Source of the DNA: Bacteroidia bacterium
Lineage (GTDB): Bacteria; Bacteroidota; Bacteroidia; Bacteroidales; Azobacteroidaceae
DNA: 6,474 nt
Assembly (NCBI GenBank): GCA_025996695.1
Contig: BNTP01000122.1
Location: 1 to 6,474, forward strand
Reading direction: 5' to 3'
Shown here: one piece after another, positions 1 through 5,866 of the stretch
Layout: each line of letters begins with the position of its first letter
How positions within the stretch are numbered: position 1 is the first letter of the stretch
Program-made: the position numbers and the translations under genes
The notes under the pieces: model-generated
Database searches by the model: none
Seen by the model: only the letters and a program-made list of their open reading frames with translations
What the model was told of the DNA's origin: nothing

Positions 1-105
1 AGGATGAAGCTCTAAAATCGTGTCAAACAGCCCTAGTTCAGGGTTCTTTGCCCAATTCGCATTCTCAAATTTCAGCCGTAGCGGCTCGAATAATTGCATT
101 TTCAT
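1..105 (-). CDS. Partial ORF, probable IS transposase N-terminus
   Basis: Thirty-five codons are open from an ATG at 105 to the window edge, so only the N-terminus is visible. It reads MKMQLFEPLRLKF, then a short Asn/Trp-containing stretch, then GLFDTILELHP. This looks like the start of a DDE-type transposase from Bacteroidales, but the catalytic residues lie outside the window and I cannot name the IS family. A second ATG at 99 gives MQLFEPL and is an alternative start. A Bacteroidota -7 box (TACCTTTG at 117-110) lies only five bases upstream of the first ATG, so the message would be leaderless or nearly so. The reading frame sits exactly beside the point where the neighbouring ATPase gene loses homology, which supports an inserted element. 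Seen: open frame, promoter box and junction. Inferred: transposase identity. Confidence 0.5.
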   Translation of the reverse strand, partial: MKMQLFEPLRLKFENANWAKNPELGLFDTILELHP

Positions 106-109
106 ACCG

Positions 110-117
110 CAAAGGTA
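110..117 (-). promoter_or_regulatory. Bacteroidota -7 box for the IS ORF
   Basis: TACCTTTG on the minus strand matches TAnnTTTG exactly. A TTTT sits 18 bases upstream in place of the usual TTTG. Transcription would begin around 103-105, almost on the first ATG of the partial ORF. Confidence 0.5.
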
Positions 118-163
118 ATGTTTTTTTTGACACTTAAAACTTTTACTGTCTGATATTTGTAAT

Positions 164-370
164 TTATGGACAGACTCTAATTAAACCCTCATCGCGCTTG
201 CGCTCTTTGACGATGCTGTGTTGCGGAAAATCGCAATCCAAGATGGCTACGCGATAGTCTTTCACATAATGCAGGTAACTTGCCGTAAGCACCGTTACCG
301 CCGTTTTGCCCATTCCACCTTTCTGGGTAGAAAAAGCCACAAATAATGTTTCTTTTTTCATTTTGTTCAT
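164..370 (-). pseudogene. traA: Truncated TraA-like ParA-family ATPase of a conjugative transposon
   Basis: The 68-codon frame is the N-terminal quarter of a ParA/MinD-type P-loop ATPase of the kind encoded first in the tra region of Bacteroides conjugative transposons. Those proteins are normally near 250 residues. Visible: the deviant Walker A motif KGGMGKTA (residues 17-24, signature Lys17 and Lys22) and the Walker A' strand AILDCDFPQHS (42-52, Asp45 and Asp47). Family sequence ends around residue 62, followed by LIRVCP and a stop supplied by the adjoining IS-like DNA. The Walker B region and the rest of the ATPase fold are missing, so the product should be inactive. Met4 (codon at 361-359, MKKETLF) matches the usual family start better than Met1 at 370. 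No other tra genes are visible, so this is a remnant or the edge of an element continuing elsewhere. The family assignment comes from remembered sequence, not a search. Confidence 0.75.
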
Positions 371-471
371 TTATTTAATTGATTGTACAATTGGTCGTTT
401 AGACCGTTAATTATTTTTTTGTTTATATATTCTAATACTTCAACAGTCCAATATTCCAACATTCTTAAGGT

Positions 472-547
472 AGGCATGCACAGCTCGGTAGAAAATCAGT
501 GCTTCCCCACCCCGCTGCAAGGTAGGTATGCAACCCCATTCGCCAAT
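472..547 (+). repeat. 76-bp dispersed repeat, copy A
   Basis: These 76 bases align without gaps to 5734-5809 with 67 identities by hand count. The ends are nearly invariant (AGGCATGCACAGCTCGGTAG at one end; GGTAGGTATGCAACCCC near the other) and most of the nine differences fall in the middle. Within and just before the unit, AAGGTAGGYATGCA occurs twice in direct orientation (467-480 and 519-532). The GC-rich unit contrasts with its AT-rich surroundings and looks like a REP-type or MITE-type interspersed repeat. Confidence 0.8.
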
Positions 548-596
548 GGCCTCATACCTGCCTTGCGGGGCGCGTGAGGCATGGCCGTTTCTACCG
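486..596. repeat. Nested palindrome built on repeat copy A
   Basis: Three concentric complementary pairs can be read. The outer pair is CGGTAGAAA (486-494) with TTTCTACCG (588-596). The middle pair is GCAAGGTAGGTATG (517-530) with CATACCTGCCTTGC (553-566), 14 bp with one G·T position. The inner pair is CCATT (536-540) with AATGG (545-549). Transcribed RNA or single-stranded DNA could fold into a long branched hairpin. Copy B lacks the right half of this palindrome. Confidence 0.75.
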
Positions 597-602
597 AACG
601 AA

Positions 603-619
603 GCAATCCTACGGATTGC
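603..619. repeat. Small perfect hairpin
   Basis: GCAATCC-TAC-GGATTGC is a perfect 7-bp stem with a three-base loop, directly after the larger palindrome. It has no T-run and so is unlikely to be an intrinsic terminator. It probably belongs to the same repeat block. Confidence 0.6.
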
Positions 620-767
620 CGTTAATTTTTAACTTAAACGAAATTTATTGTTTGTTAAAAAAACAAAACGTCTATACCAAAAAAGAATTTAGCACGTTAT
701 TTGTATATAATATGGTAAAGGTGGGATTTACCCGCTTATTGTAAAACATTTAATATATGTAACAAAT

Positions 768-1994
768 ATGAGATCAAATTGGAAAACGCTTTTTGGCTTT
801 GTCTGTGTAAGCCTTTTGAGTGCGTCGGTGGGTGTTGGGACATTTGCCTATCTGACAAAAACTGACAAAATGTCCGATTCTGTGAATTTTAATTCCTCCG
901 GCTTTCATGCGGTTAATTATGCCACGGCAGCCGAGAATACTGACTTCACCTTTGCCGCCGAGCAGAGTGTGAACGCTGTGGTGCACATCAAATCGATGAG
1001 CAAACCCAATCTGCGAAACAATCAGCAGGAGTTTTTCGACCCGTTTGAATTTTTCTTTGGCTTTGGACGCGGACAAATGCCTCAGTATCAGGCACAACCG
1101 CGTGTCGGTTTTGGTTCGGGTGTCATTATTTCGACCGACGGCTACATTGTGACCAACAAACACGTGATTGAGGGTGCGGACGAAATCGAAATTATTACCA
1201 ATAACGACGAGACGTACCCCGCAAAATTGGTCGGCAGCGACGAAGCGACTGACGTTGCTTTGTTAAAAATTAATGGCGACAGTTTTCCCGCCATTCCCTT
1301 TGGCGACTCGGATGCGCTGAAAGTAGGGCAATGGGTGTTGGCGGTCGGCAATCCGTTTAACCTCAAATCAACCGTTACGGCAGGTATTGTGAGTGCAACC
1401 GGACGGGCCAATTTGTTTGGGCAAGATCGTTATGGTCGCTCGCCACGTATGCGTGCGCAAGCCGAAAAAATACAGGCTTATATTCAAACCGATGCGGCTG
1501 TGAATCCGGGCAATAGCGGCGGTGCTTTGGTCAACACCCGAGGCGAATTGGTCGGCATCAACACGATGATTTATTCGGAAACCGGCAGTTATGTGGGGTA
1601 TTCATTTGCGATTCCGGTCAGCATTGTGCAAAAAGTGGTAGGCGACATCAAACAATTCGGCACCGTGCAACGGGCTGTGTTGGGCATTTCTATCATAGAT
1701 GTAGCGGCATTGAAAGAGTATGAACCGGCGCTTTATGAAAAGTTGAATCTGCATGAGGGCGTTTACATCAGCGATTTTGCAGAAAAAAGTCCGGCACAAA
1801 AGGCGGGCATTCAGAAAGGGGACGTGATTACATCCATTAACGGTGTGAAAATCAAAAATTTCTCAGAATTACGCGCACAACTCAGTCGATTCAGCCCCGG
1901 CGAGCGGATTGAAGTGATTGTGCAGCGTGGCAATGGGACGAAAACTTACACTATTTCGCTTTCCGGCACCGAGCAACGCCTCGCTAATAACTGA
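768..1994 (+). CDS. degQ: DegP/HtrA-family periplasmic serine protease, single PDZ
   Basis: This is a trypsin-fold protease of the HtrA (DegP/DegQ/DegS) family, which degrades or chaperones misfolded envelope proteins in the periplasm. Residues 7-28 form a hydrophobic signal peptide or membrane anchor. The protease domain spans about 60-295 with all three catalytic residues: His132 (TNKHVIEG), Asp162 (ATDVALLKI) and Ser250 (NPGNSGGALV). The N-terminal NYATAAENTDF (50-60) and the FFFGFG segment are typical of Bacteroidales HtrA. One PDZ domain follows (about 300-398, with GIQKGDVITSING). The frame stops at residue 408, whereas Bacteroidales homologues as I remember them are nearer 480-500 residues with a second PDZ-like domain. 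No disabled second domain is readable after the stop, because a convergent gene starts there. Nothing resembles a Shine-Dalgarno site, as is usual in this phylum. Family assignment is firm; choosing degP, degQ or degS naming is not. Confidence 0.95.
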   Translation: MRSNWKTLFGFVCVSLLSASVGVGTFAYLTKTDKMSDSVNFNSSGFHAVNYATAAENTDFTFAAEQSVNAVVHIKSMSKPNLRNNQQEFFDPFEFFFGFGRGQMPQYQAQPRVGFGSGVIISTDGYIVTNKHVIEGADEIEIITNNDETYPAKLVGSDEATDVALLKINGDSFPAIPFGDSDALKVGQWVLAVGNPFNLKSTVTAGIVSATGRANLFGQDRYGRSPRMRAQAEKIQAYIQTDAAVNPGNSGGALVNTRGELVGINTMIYSETGSYVGYSFAIPVSIVQKVVGDIKQFGTVQRAVLGISIIDVAALKEYEPALYEKLNLHEGVYISDFAEKSPAQKAGIQKGDVITSINGVKIKNFSELRAQLSRFSPGERIEVIVQRGNGTKTYTISLSGTEQRLANN

Positions 1995-1996
1995 CA

Positions 1997-2698
1997 TTAG
2001 GGCTGAAAGACAATCGGCAAATAACATTTAACCCTTACATGCTCTCCGTGATTGGTTCCCGAAACCCATGGAGGCATTGTTTGAAGCACGCGCACCGCCT
2101 CTTGGTCTAAGGAAATAAAGACGCTCTGTTCGACTTTAATAGCCGTGATGGAGCCGTCTTTTTCAACAATAAATGAGCACCAAACGCGTCCTTGTTTGTT
2201 TTGGCTGCTTGCAGAGGCGGGATAGCGGATGTTTGTAAACAAAAATCGGTTGAACTCCACCACGCCACCCGGAAAGGACGGCATCACTTCGGCTTCGGTC
2301 AGAAGCTCTTCCGTCGGTTTGGATTCAAGAACTATCTCGCTACTCACCGGGTCGTCATTCTCGCGCGGGTGCGATTCCACTGCCTCAAGATCGGGTTGCA
2401 CTTCGGGCATTTTTTCCACGATTGTGAAATCTTCGTAAACAGTTGTGGGAGTCGTTTCTATTTTTTCAGGCTCCGGTTCGGACTCTTTTTTAGCTTCAGA
2501 CTGCAATTCTTCTGCTATGGGACTTAATTCCGACTCTATATAAATGGCAGACAAGTCAAGACCATCCGGCGAAAGATAGTCTTCGACTTGCCATTCAAGT
2601 GCCACAAAGAGGGTAGAAAGGGCAAAAACAAGTCCGAGCAACAAAAAAATGCCGCGCTCTTTTTCCAAATTTGCCTGTTCTGCCTTTTTTAATTCCAT
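1997..2698 (-). CDS. TonB-family energy-transducing protein
   Basis: The 233-residue protein has the TonB plan. A short cytoplasmic start (MELKKAEQANLEKER) resembles the conserved N-terminus of Bacteroidales TonB proteins. A single membrane helix spans about 16-34. An acidic, Pro/Glu-rich linker (about 55-137) would cross the periplasm. The C-terminal TonB domain spans about 139-233, with the hallmarks MPSFPGG, QGRVWCSFIVEKDGSI, LDQEAVRVLQTMPPW and a final VRVKCYLPIVF strand. Such proteins link the ExbBD proton motor to TonB-dependent outer-membrane receptors, but some Bacteroidota paralogues act outside that role. No ExbB, ExbD or receptor gene is nearby. The ATG lies inside the end of the upstream CotH-family gene (10-bp overlap, ATGGAATTAA), so translation is probably coupled and both share one promoter. 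The stop is two bases from that of the convergent protease gene, leaving no room for a terminator. Confidence 0.9.
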   Translation of the reverse strand: MELKKAEQANLEKERGIFLLLGLVFALSTLFVALEWQVEDYLSPDGLDLSAIYIESELSPIAEELQSEAKKESEPEPEKIETTPTTVYEDFTIVEKMPEVQPDLEAVESHPRENDDPVSSEIVLESKPTEELLTEAEVMPSFPGGVVEFNRFLFTNIRYPASASSQNKQGRVWCSFIVEKDGSITAIKVEQSVFISLDQEAVRVLQTMPPWVSGTNHGEHVRVKCYLPIVFQP

Positions 2699-5073
2699 TT
2701 TATAATTTTCGCTACGCTGTCGCCAATCTTTAACAGATAAATACCCGGTGTATAACGCGCCATATCCACCAACACATCGTGGCCGGTTGACTGTATTCGG
2801 GTCATTTCTGTGCCCTGAAGCGAAACGATTCGGATGATGTCGCCAGCGGACGAATTGGATATAGTCAAGACATCCCTCACCGGATTTGGCGCAAACGTGA
2901 CGCCTGACGTTGCGAGGTTTTCAGTGGCGGTGGAAGGTGCAACATACGGACCTCCCAAATATTGATTGTCGAGATAGACGAGACGAGCCTGAATCCAAGT
3001 GGAAAGAAATTGCATTTCATTGTTAAAATTGCCAACAGGCCACTTGTTCCTTTCGCGCACGTCGGCTCCGCTTTGTACAAATTGGTCATGATAGCGCTCA
3101 AATCGCCCCATTAAATTCTCGTGAGAGAAATAGGTACCGCGTAATTCCTCGTAGCGGCTTTTCAGTTTGATTCTGTAATCATCATAATTCAAACTTTTCA
3201 ACCGCAGAAACAAGTTGTTTTGCGCATGTTCGTGATTTGAAATGAATGTATCGAAATCCTGATTTGCTCCGGTCAATCCGGACGATCCATCCCAACGCCT
3301 GCCCCATACGCCGTCGCAATCCCAGGGCGTGACGGTAACCATCGGCGATTTTTTTTGATTATAAACCGAGAAATAGGTGTTTTTTCCCTGATTATCGGAT
3401 GCCAACATCAATTCAATGAACAAATAATAATCCAGAAAAACAGGTAAATCGTAGTAAGTAGCCACCTTTGATTTGAAATCAGCATCGTTTGTGAGGTGCG
3501 AAGAAACAGTGATGGCATCCACCAGCGGTTTCCAGTCTATGGGTTCTCCATCACCCAAATCGGGATATTTCACTTCAAATCCGCTCCATGTTTCGGAATT
3601 ATTATTATAATAGGTGGGCATGCTGCCACCATAGGTGTTGCCCCCGCCTAAAGTGCCCGGAGCCCAACCGCTGCCTTTGTATAAGCCCCCGCGCTGAGTA
3701 ATGACGGGCGGTGATGCGGCAGAAGCCTCAAATTTCTTTAGTTTCAACTGCTTGCGATCCACCTTTTCGGTCATGCAGTAAAGTCCGTGATAAGCATCGT
3801 TGATAAACACTTCCACAAAGCGCCCCCGCGTGCCGTTGATGAGTTTCGGTTCGTCGGATGAAAAATAGGGCTTCGTAGCAAAGTCGTTCCACAAATCGGT
3901 TGAAACGCGATTACGCATGCGGGCAGGATCAATATACATAGCGTCTAAAATCCAGTTATTGTCGTCGCGCAAGCCAAAAAATGAACGGTCTAAGGAAGTT
4001 TCACCATCGGCATCTTTCAGTTTTACGGCATACGACTTCTTCGGCAGAGAAGCAGAGCTTGCGCCTCTAATCTTAATTTTCATATACAAAACCTCCGCCG
4101 AATCCGTCAGTTCCGGTTCTGTAACCGACAGTTTAGACAAATTGTACACAGAGCCGATGGTCGATTCGGTGTAAATTTGAACCAGAGGTAAACAGCTGAA
4201 ATAAAGCGTTCCGGACGCTACTACGGCAGACCCGTTACGGATTTCTATTGGAAAATTAGTCGATGCCGACACCGTTCCGAAGTTAAACGTATTTCCGGAA
4301 GTAACCGGTTTATTATCAATGAAAAGCGTGTGCAAGGTATTTTTTAACTTATAATGCACTTTCATGGAAACGTTTCCGCCCATTTCTGATTCGGGTATGG
4401 TAACATAAAATTCCTGCTGTGAGGCATCTACCACCGGTGTTTGGGAATTAAACCGAATAGAATCAGCCTGATTTTGGAATGCGCCCAACGTTTTGCCAAC
4501 TGCGGGTAATGGCGATGCGCCAGCAGCATCATCGCCTGCGGAATTGCCTTCTAAATCGTAGAAGATGAAGCACTCGTTAGCGTTTCCGGAGCCGTCGTAA
4601 ACGCCCACGGGATACAAGGAATCATACGTACTTGCCCGCTTATTCCATACCTTGGCGGGCGCGACCACCGAGCGGATGGTGTAATACGACAAATTGCCCG
4701 ATACTTTCAGTTCGAGGGTGAATAACGTTGACTTGTCTGCCTCTAACGCATCGGTCAAGACCAAAGCCGATCGATCCTCAGAAGCCGAAACGTCGTGACG
4801 AATATACTTCGATGTGGAAGCGTTTCGGAAAGAATAGTGATTGTTTTCCTGTTCCTCGATTATCCAATAATCGGTTTCCAAAGCACTTTCCGCATCCCGT
4901 TCGAGGTAATAGACCAACGGATAGGCCTCCGTTCCCGGACTGACCGTCCCTGTGGCATTGGCCGACAAAACAGCAATCAAATACTTGCTATTCGTAAACA
5001 CCGGTTTTGCCAAGAGATCATTGCCTGACAAAAAAGTAAATAAACATGCAAAAGCGAATAAATGTTTTTTCAT
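2689..5073 (-). CDS. Secreted CotH-kinase-family protein with type IX sorting tail
   Basis: This 794-residue exported protein starts at the ATG at 5073 (MKKHLFAFACLFTFLSG, a signal peptide ending near LLA-KP). An upstream TTG at 5103 is rejected because it lies in the promoter -7 box. Residues about 25-175 form a beta-rich domain that may be ricin-like. A linker/Ig-like stretch spans about 190-300. The CotH domain spans about 331-700: IKIRGASS and PKKSY (333-348), NNWILDAMYIDPARMRN (372-388), YHGLYCMTEKVDR (428-440), DNQGKNTYF (560-568) and the metal/catalytic loop PWDCDGVWG (583-591). CotH proteins are atypical kinases, shown in Bacillus to phosphorylate serines of spore-coat proteins; the substrate here is unknown. 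The last ~70 residues are a type A Por secretion tail (APNPVRDVLTIS at 728-739, TPGIYLLKIGDS at 775-786). That predicts export through the type IX system and attachment to or release from the cell surface. The stop overlaps the start of the TonB-like gene. Confidence 0.93.
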   Translation of the reverse strand: MKKHLFAFACLFTFLSGNDLLAKPVFTNSKYLIAVLSANATGTVSPGTEAYPLVYYLERDAESALETDYWIIEEQENNHYSFRNASTSKYIRHDVSASEDRSALVLTDALEADKSTLFTLELKVSGNLSYYTIRSVVAPAKVWNKRASTYDSLYPVGVYDGSGNANECFIFYDLEGNSAGDDAAGASPLPAVGKTLGAFQNQADSIRFNSQTPVVDASQQEFYVTIPESEMGGNVSMKVHYKLKNTLHTLFIDNKPVTSGNTFNFGTVSASTNFPIEIRNGSAVVASGTLYFSCLPLVQIYTESTIGSVYNLSKLSVTEPELTDSAEVLYMKIKIRGASSASLPKKSYAVKLKDADGETSLDRSFFGLRDDNNWILDAMYIDPARMRNRVSTDLWNDFATKPYFSSDEPKLINGTRGRFVEVFINDAYHGLYCMTEKVDRKQLKLKKFEASAASPPVITQRGGLYKGSGWAPGTLGGGNTYGGSMPTYYNNNSETWSGFEVKYPDLGDGEPIDWKPLVDAITVSSHLTNDADFKSKVATYYDLPVFLDYYLFIELMLASDNQGKNTYFSVYNQKKSPMVTVTPWDCDGVWGRRWDGSSGLTGANQDFDTFISNHEHAQNNLFLRLKSLNYDDYRIKLKSRYEELRGTYFSHENLMGRFERYHDQFVQSGADVRERNKWPVGNFNNEMQFLSTWIQARLVYLDNQYLGGPYVAPSTATENLATSGVTFAPNPVRDVLTISNSSAGDIIRIVSLQGTEMTRIQSTGHDVLVDMARYTPGIYLLKIGDSVAKIIKWN

Positions 5074-5100
5074 AAATTTGAACTTTAATAGATAAGGTTG

Positions 5101-5132
5101 CAAAGTTACGTATAAAGATCGAGATCTCCAAA
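5101..5132 (-). promoter_or_regulatory. Bacteroidota sigma-type promoter for the CotH–TonB operon
   Basis: On the minus strand TTTG (5132-5129) is followed after 20 bases by TAACTTTG (5108-5101). This is a textbook match to TTTG–N19-21–TAnnTTTG. Transcription would start near 5094, giving a leader of about 20 nt before the ATG at 5073. The spacer holds the palindrome GAGATCTC (5121-5128), a possible operator. The left inverted repeat of the neighbouring island ends ten bases beyond the -33 box. Confidence 0.85.
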
Positions 5133-5141
5133 CGCAAAAAA

Positions 5142-5176
5142 GGCTAAATCTTTTTTTGAGGAGCTATATTTTGCAA
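5142..5176 (+). repeat. Left 35-bp end repeat
   Basis: Begins GGCTAAATCTTTTTTTGAGG and ends GCTATATTTTGCAA. It is repeated inverted at 5867-5901 (one mismatch) and, for 26 bp in the same orientation, at 5910-5935. It lies just upstream of the CotH operon promoter. Confidence 0.9.
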
Positions 5177-5201
5177 GTCCTGCAAACTCATCCTGAGCGC
5201 A

Positions 5202-5323
5202 GTCCCGCAGGGACGGCATTATCATAATCTCGCCCTTGCAGGGCTTAGGCGAGGAAGGGCGCCTTTATCCGTAGGTTGCGCTTCGCTCCACCTACGGTTA
5301 TGCACATCCCGTCCCTGCGGGAC
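5202..5323. repeat. 15-bp inverted repeat enclosing smaller hairpins
   Basis: GTCCCGCAGGGACGG (5202-5216) is exactly complementary to CCGTCCCTGCGGGAC (5309-5323). Each arm is itself a small palindrome (GTCCC-GCA-GGGAC and GTCCC-TGC-GGGAC). Between them are GCCCT-TGC-AGGGC (5232-5244) and CCGTAGGT / ACCTACGG (5269-5276 / 5290-5297, with GCG-CTT-CGC inside the loop). The block can therefore fold as either one long or several short cruciforms. A related palindrome, GTCCC-TATGC-GGGAC, occurs at 5842-5856. Confidence 0.85.
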
Positions 5324-5356
5324 GATGCTCTTCCGTAGGGAGCTATTGAAGGAAGA

Positions 5357-5381
5357 CGTGTTAGCATGGGGTGTCTCCGCT
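5357..5381 (+). repeat. Left arm of internal 25-bp inverted repeat
   Basis: CGTGTTAGCATGGGGTGT at the start of this arm is complementary to the end of 5655-5679. The whole 25-bp arm matches with one mismatch. The midpoint of the pair (about 5518) nearly coincides with that of the outer 35-bp ends (about 5521), so the pairs are concentric. Confidence 0.85.
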
Positions 5382-5517
5382 GCGGGACTACGTCTCTGCG
5401 GTACCAATGACGGTTTTACGCAACTCATTGATTTTCAACGGGGTTGGGGACTGCCACTTGCCATGCACAATGCAGAGATACGTCATTCTTTTTTATGTAA
5501 ATTTTTTTATAGAAACT

Positions 5518-5620
5518 CGACATGACGGCGCCGTCGTGGGGGGTAATAGAGGAAACGCAGCGGCGGCGAAGCCGCCGCTGCGTTTCCTCCCTCTCTTAAA
5601 AAAATGCCGCCATCATGTCG
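5518..5620. repeat. Large imperfect palindrome with a perfect 19-bp GC-rich core hairpin
   Basis: The core arms GAGGAAACGCAGCGGCGGC (5549-5567) and its exact complement (5571-5589) are separated only by GAA. Outer arms CGACATGACGGCG (5518-5530) and CGCCATCATGTCG (5608-5620) pair with one mismatch around the same centre (5569). The intervening bases pair poorly. A hairpin this stable should extrude in single-stranded DNA and block polymerases. There is no adjoining T-run on the plus strand, so it is not an ordinary terminator. Confidence 0.9.
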
Positions 5621-5626
5621 ACCGAA

Positions 5627-5652
5627 GCAAAGCGGGCGATAGACCGCTTTGC
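5627..5652. repeat. 9-bp hairpin
   Basis: GCAAAGCGG (5627-5635) pairs with CCGCTTTGC (5644-5652) around an eight-base loop, between the large palindrome and the right arm of the 25-bp inverted repeat. Confidence 0.75.
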
Positions 5653-5654
5653 GG

Positions 5655-5679
5655 AGCGGAAACACCCCATGCTAACACG
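5655..5679 (-). repeat. Right arm of internal 25-bp inverted repeat
   Basis: Complement of 5357-5381 with one mismatch. The arm ends in GCTAACACGCCTTTC (5671-5685), which recurs directly as GCCAACACGCCTTTC at 5701-5715. Between them lies the palindrome GTTGGCCAAC (5697-5706). Confidence 0.85.
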
Positions 5680-5733
5680 CCTTTCTATGGTGTCGCGTTG
5701 GCCAACACGCCTTTCCTGCACGAATAATGCCGG

Positions 5734-5809
5734 AGGCATGCACAGCTCGGTAGAATACCATCGCCTCGCCACCTCGCGGCAAGGTAGGTATGCAACCCCA
5801 TTTGCCAAT
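5734..5809 (+). repeat. 76-bp dispersed repeat, copy B
   Basis: Same length and orientation as 472-547, with 67 of 76 identities. It is preceded by a small hairpin ATGCC-GGA-GGCAT (5727-5739) that overlaps its first bases. Unlike copy A it is not followed by the complementary right half, so only part of the larger palindrome was copied or kept. Confidence 0.8.
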
Positions 5810-5866
5810 CTAAATTATGACACACACGGCGATGATTCTCTGTCCCTATGCGGGACAAGGCTCCGT

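Larger units (their letters stand above)
1..180 (-). mobile_element. End of an insertion sequence interrupting the traA-like gene
   Basis: The traA-like frame keeps family sequence up to about RKRDEG (codon 62, near position 185) and then runs into six unrelated codons and a stop at 166-164. Leftward from about 178 the sequence changes to an AT-rich segment beginning AGAGTCTGTCCATAAATT on the minus strand. That segment carries a promoter box and the partial transposase-like frame. This is the expected layout for the transposase-proximal end of an IS. The exact terminal base and any target duplication cannot be set, because the other end is outside the window. Confidence 0.5.
371..767. other. 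Intergenic region between traA remnant and protease gene
   Basis: This region between divergently oriented genes holds no convincing gene. It contains a 10-bp palindrome ATTGTACAAT at 382-391, close upstream of the traA start. A GC-rich repeat block follows at 467-619. An AT-rich stretch then leads to the protease. No exact TAnnTTTG box was found ahead of the protease; TATAAT occurs at 706-711, but its role is unknown. The small plus-strand frame at 383-577 is judged spurious. Confidence 0.7.

Noticed and set aside
383..577. Plus-strand frame over repeat copy A, sharing MHSSVE and QGRYATPFAN with a frame over copy B (5615-5899)
   Set aside because: The shared peptides come from the DNA repeat. 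Most substitutions between the copies change the amino acid, so there is no sign of selection on protein.
774..1163. Minus-strand open frame of 129 codons
   Set aside because: It lies wholly antisense to the protease domain, whose protein matches a known family with full catalytic triad; the antisense product has no recognisable domain.
2192..2527. Plus-strand open frames opposite the TonB-like gene
   Set aside because: Antisense to the low-complexity Pro/Glu linker of a clear TonB-family protein. The Phe/Arg-rich translation is what such a linker yields on the other strand.
5074..5103. TTG-initiated 30-base extension of the CotH-family gene
   Set aside because: It overlaps the promoter -7 box and the predicted start site, and would place ten residues ahead of a good signal peptide that begins at the ATG at 5073.
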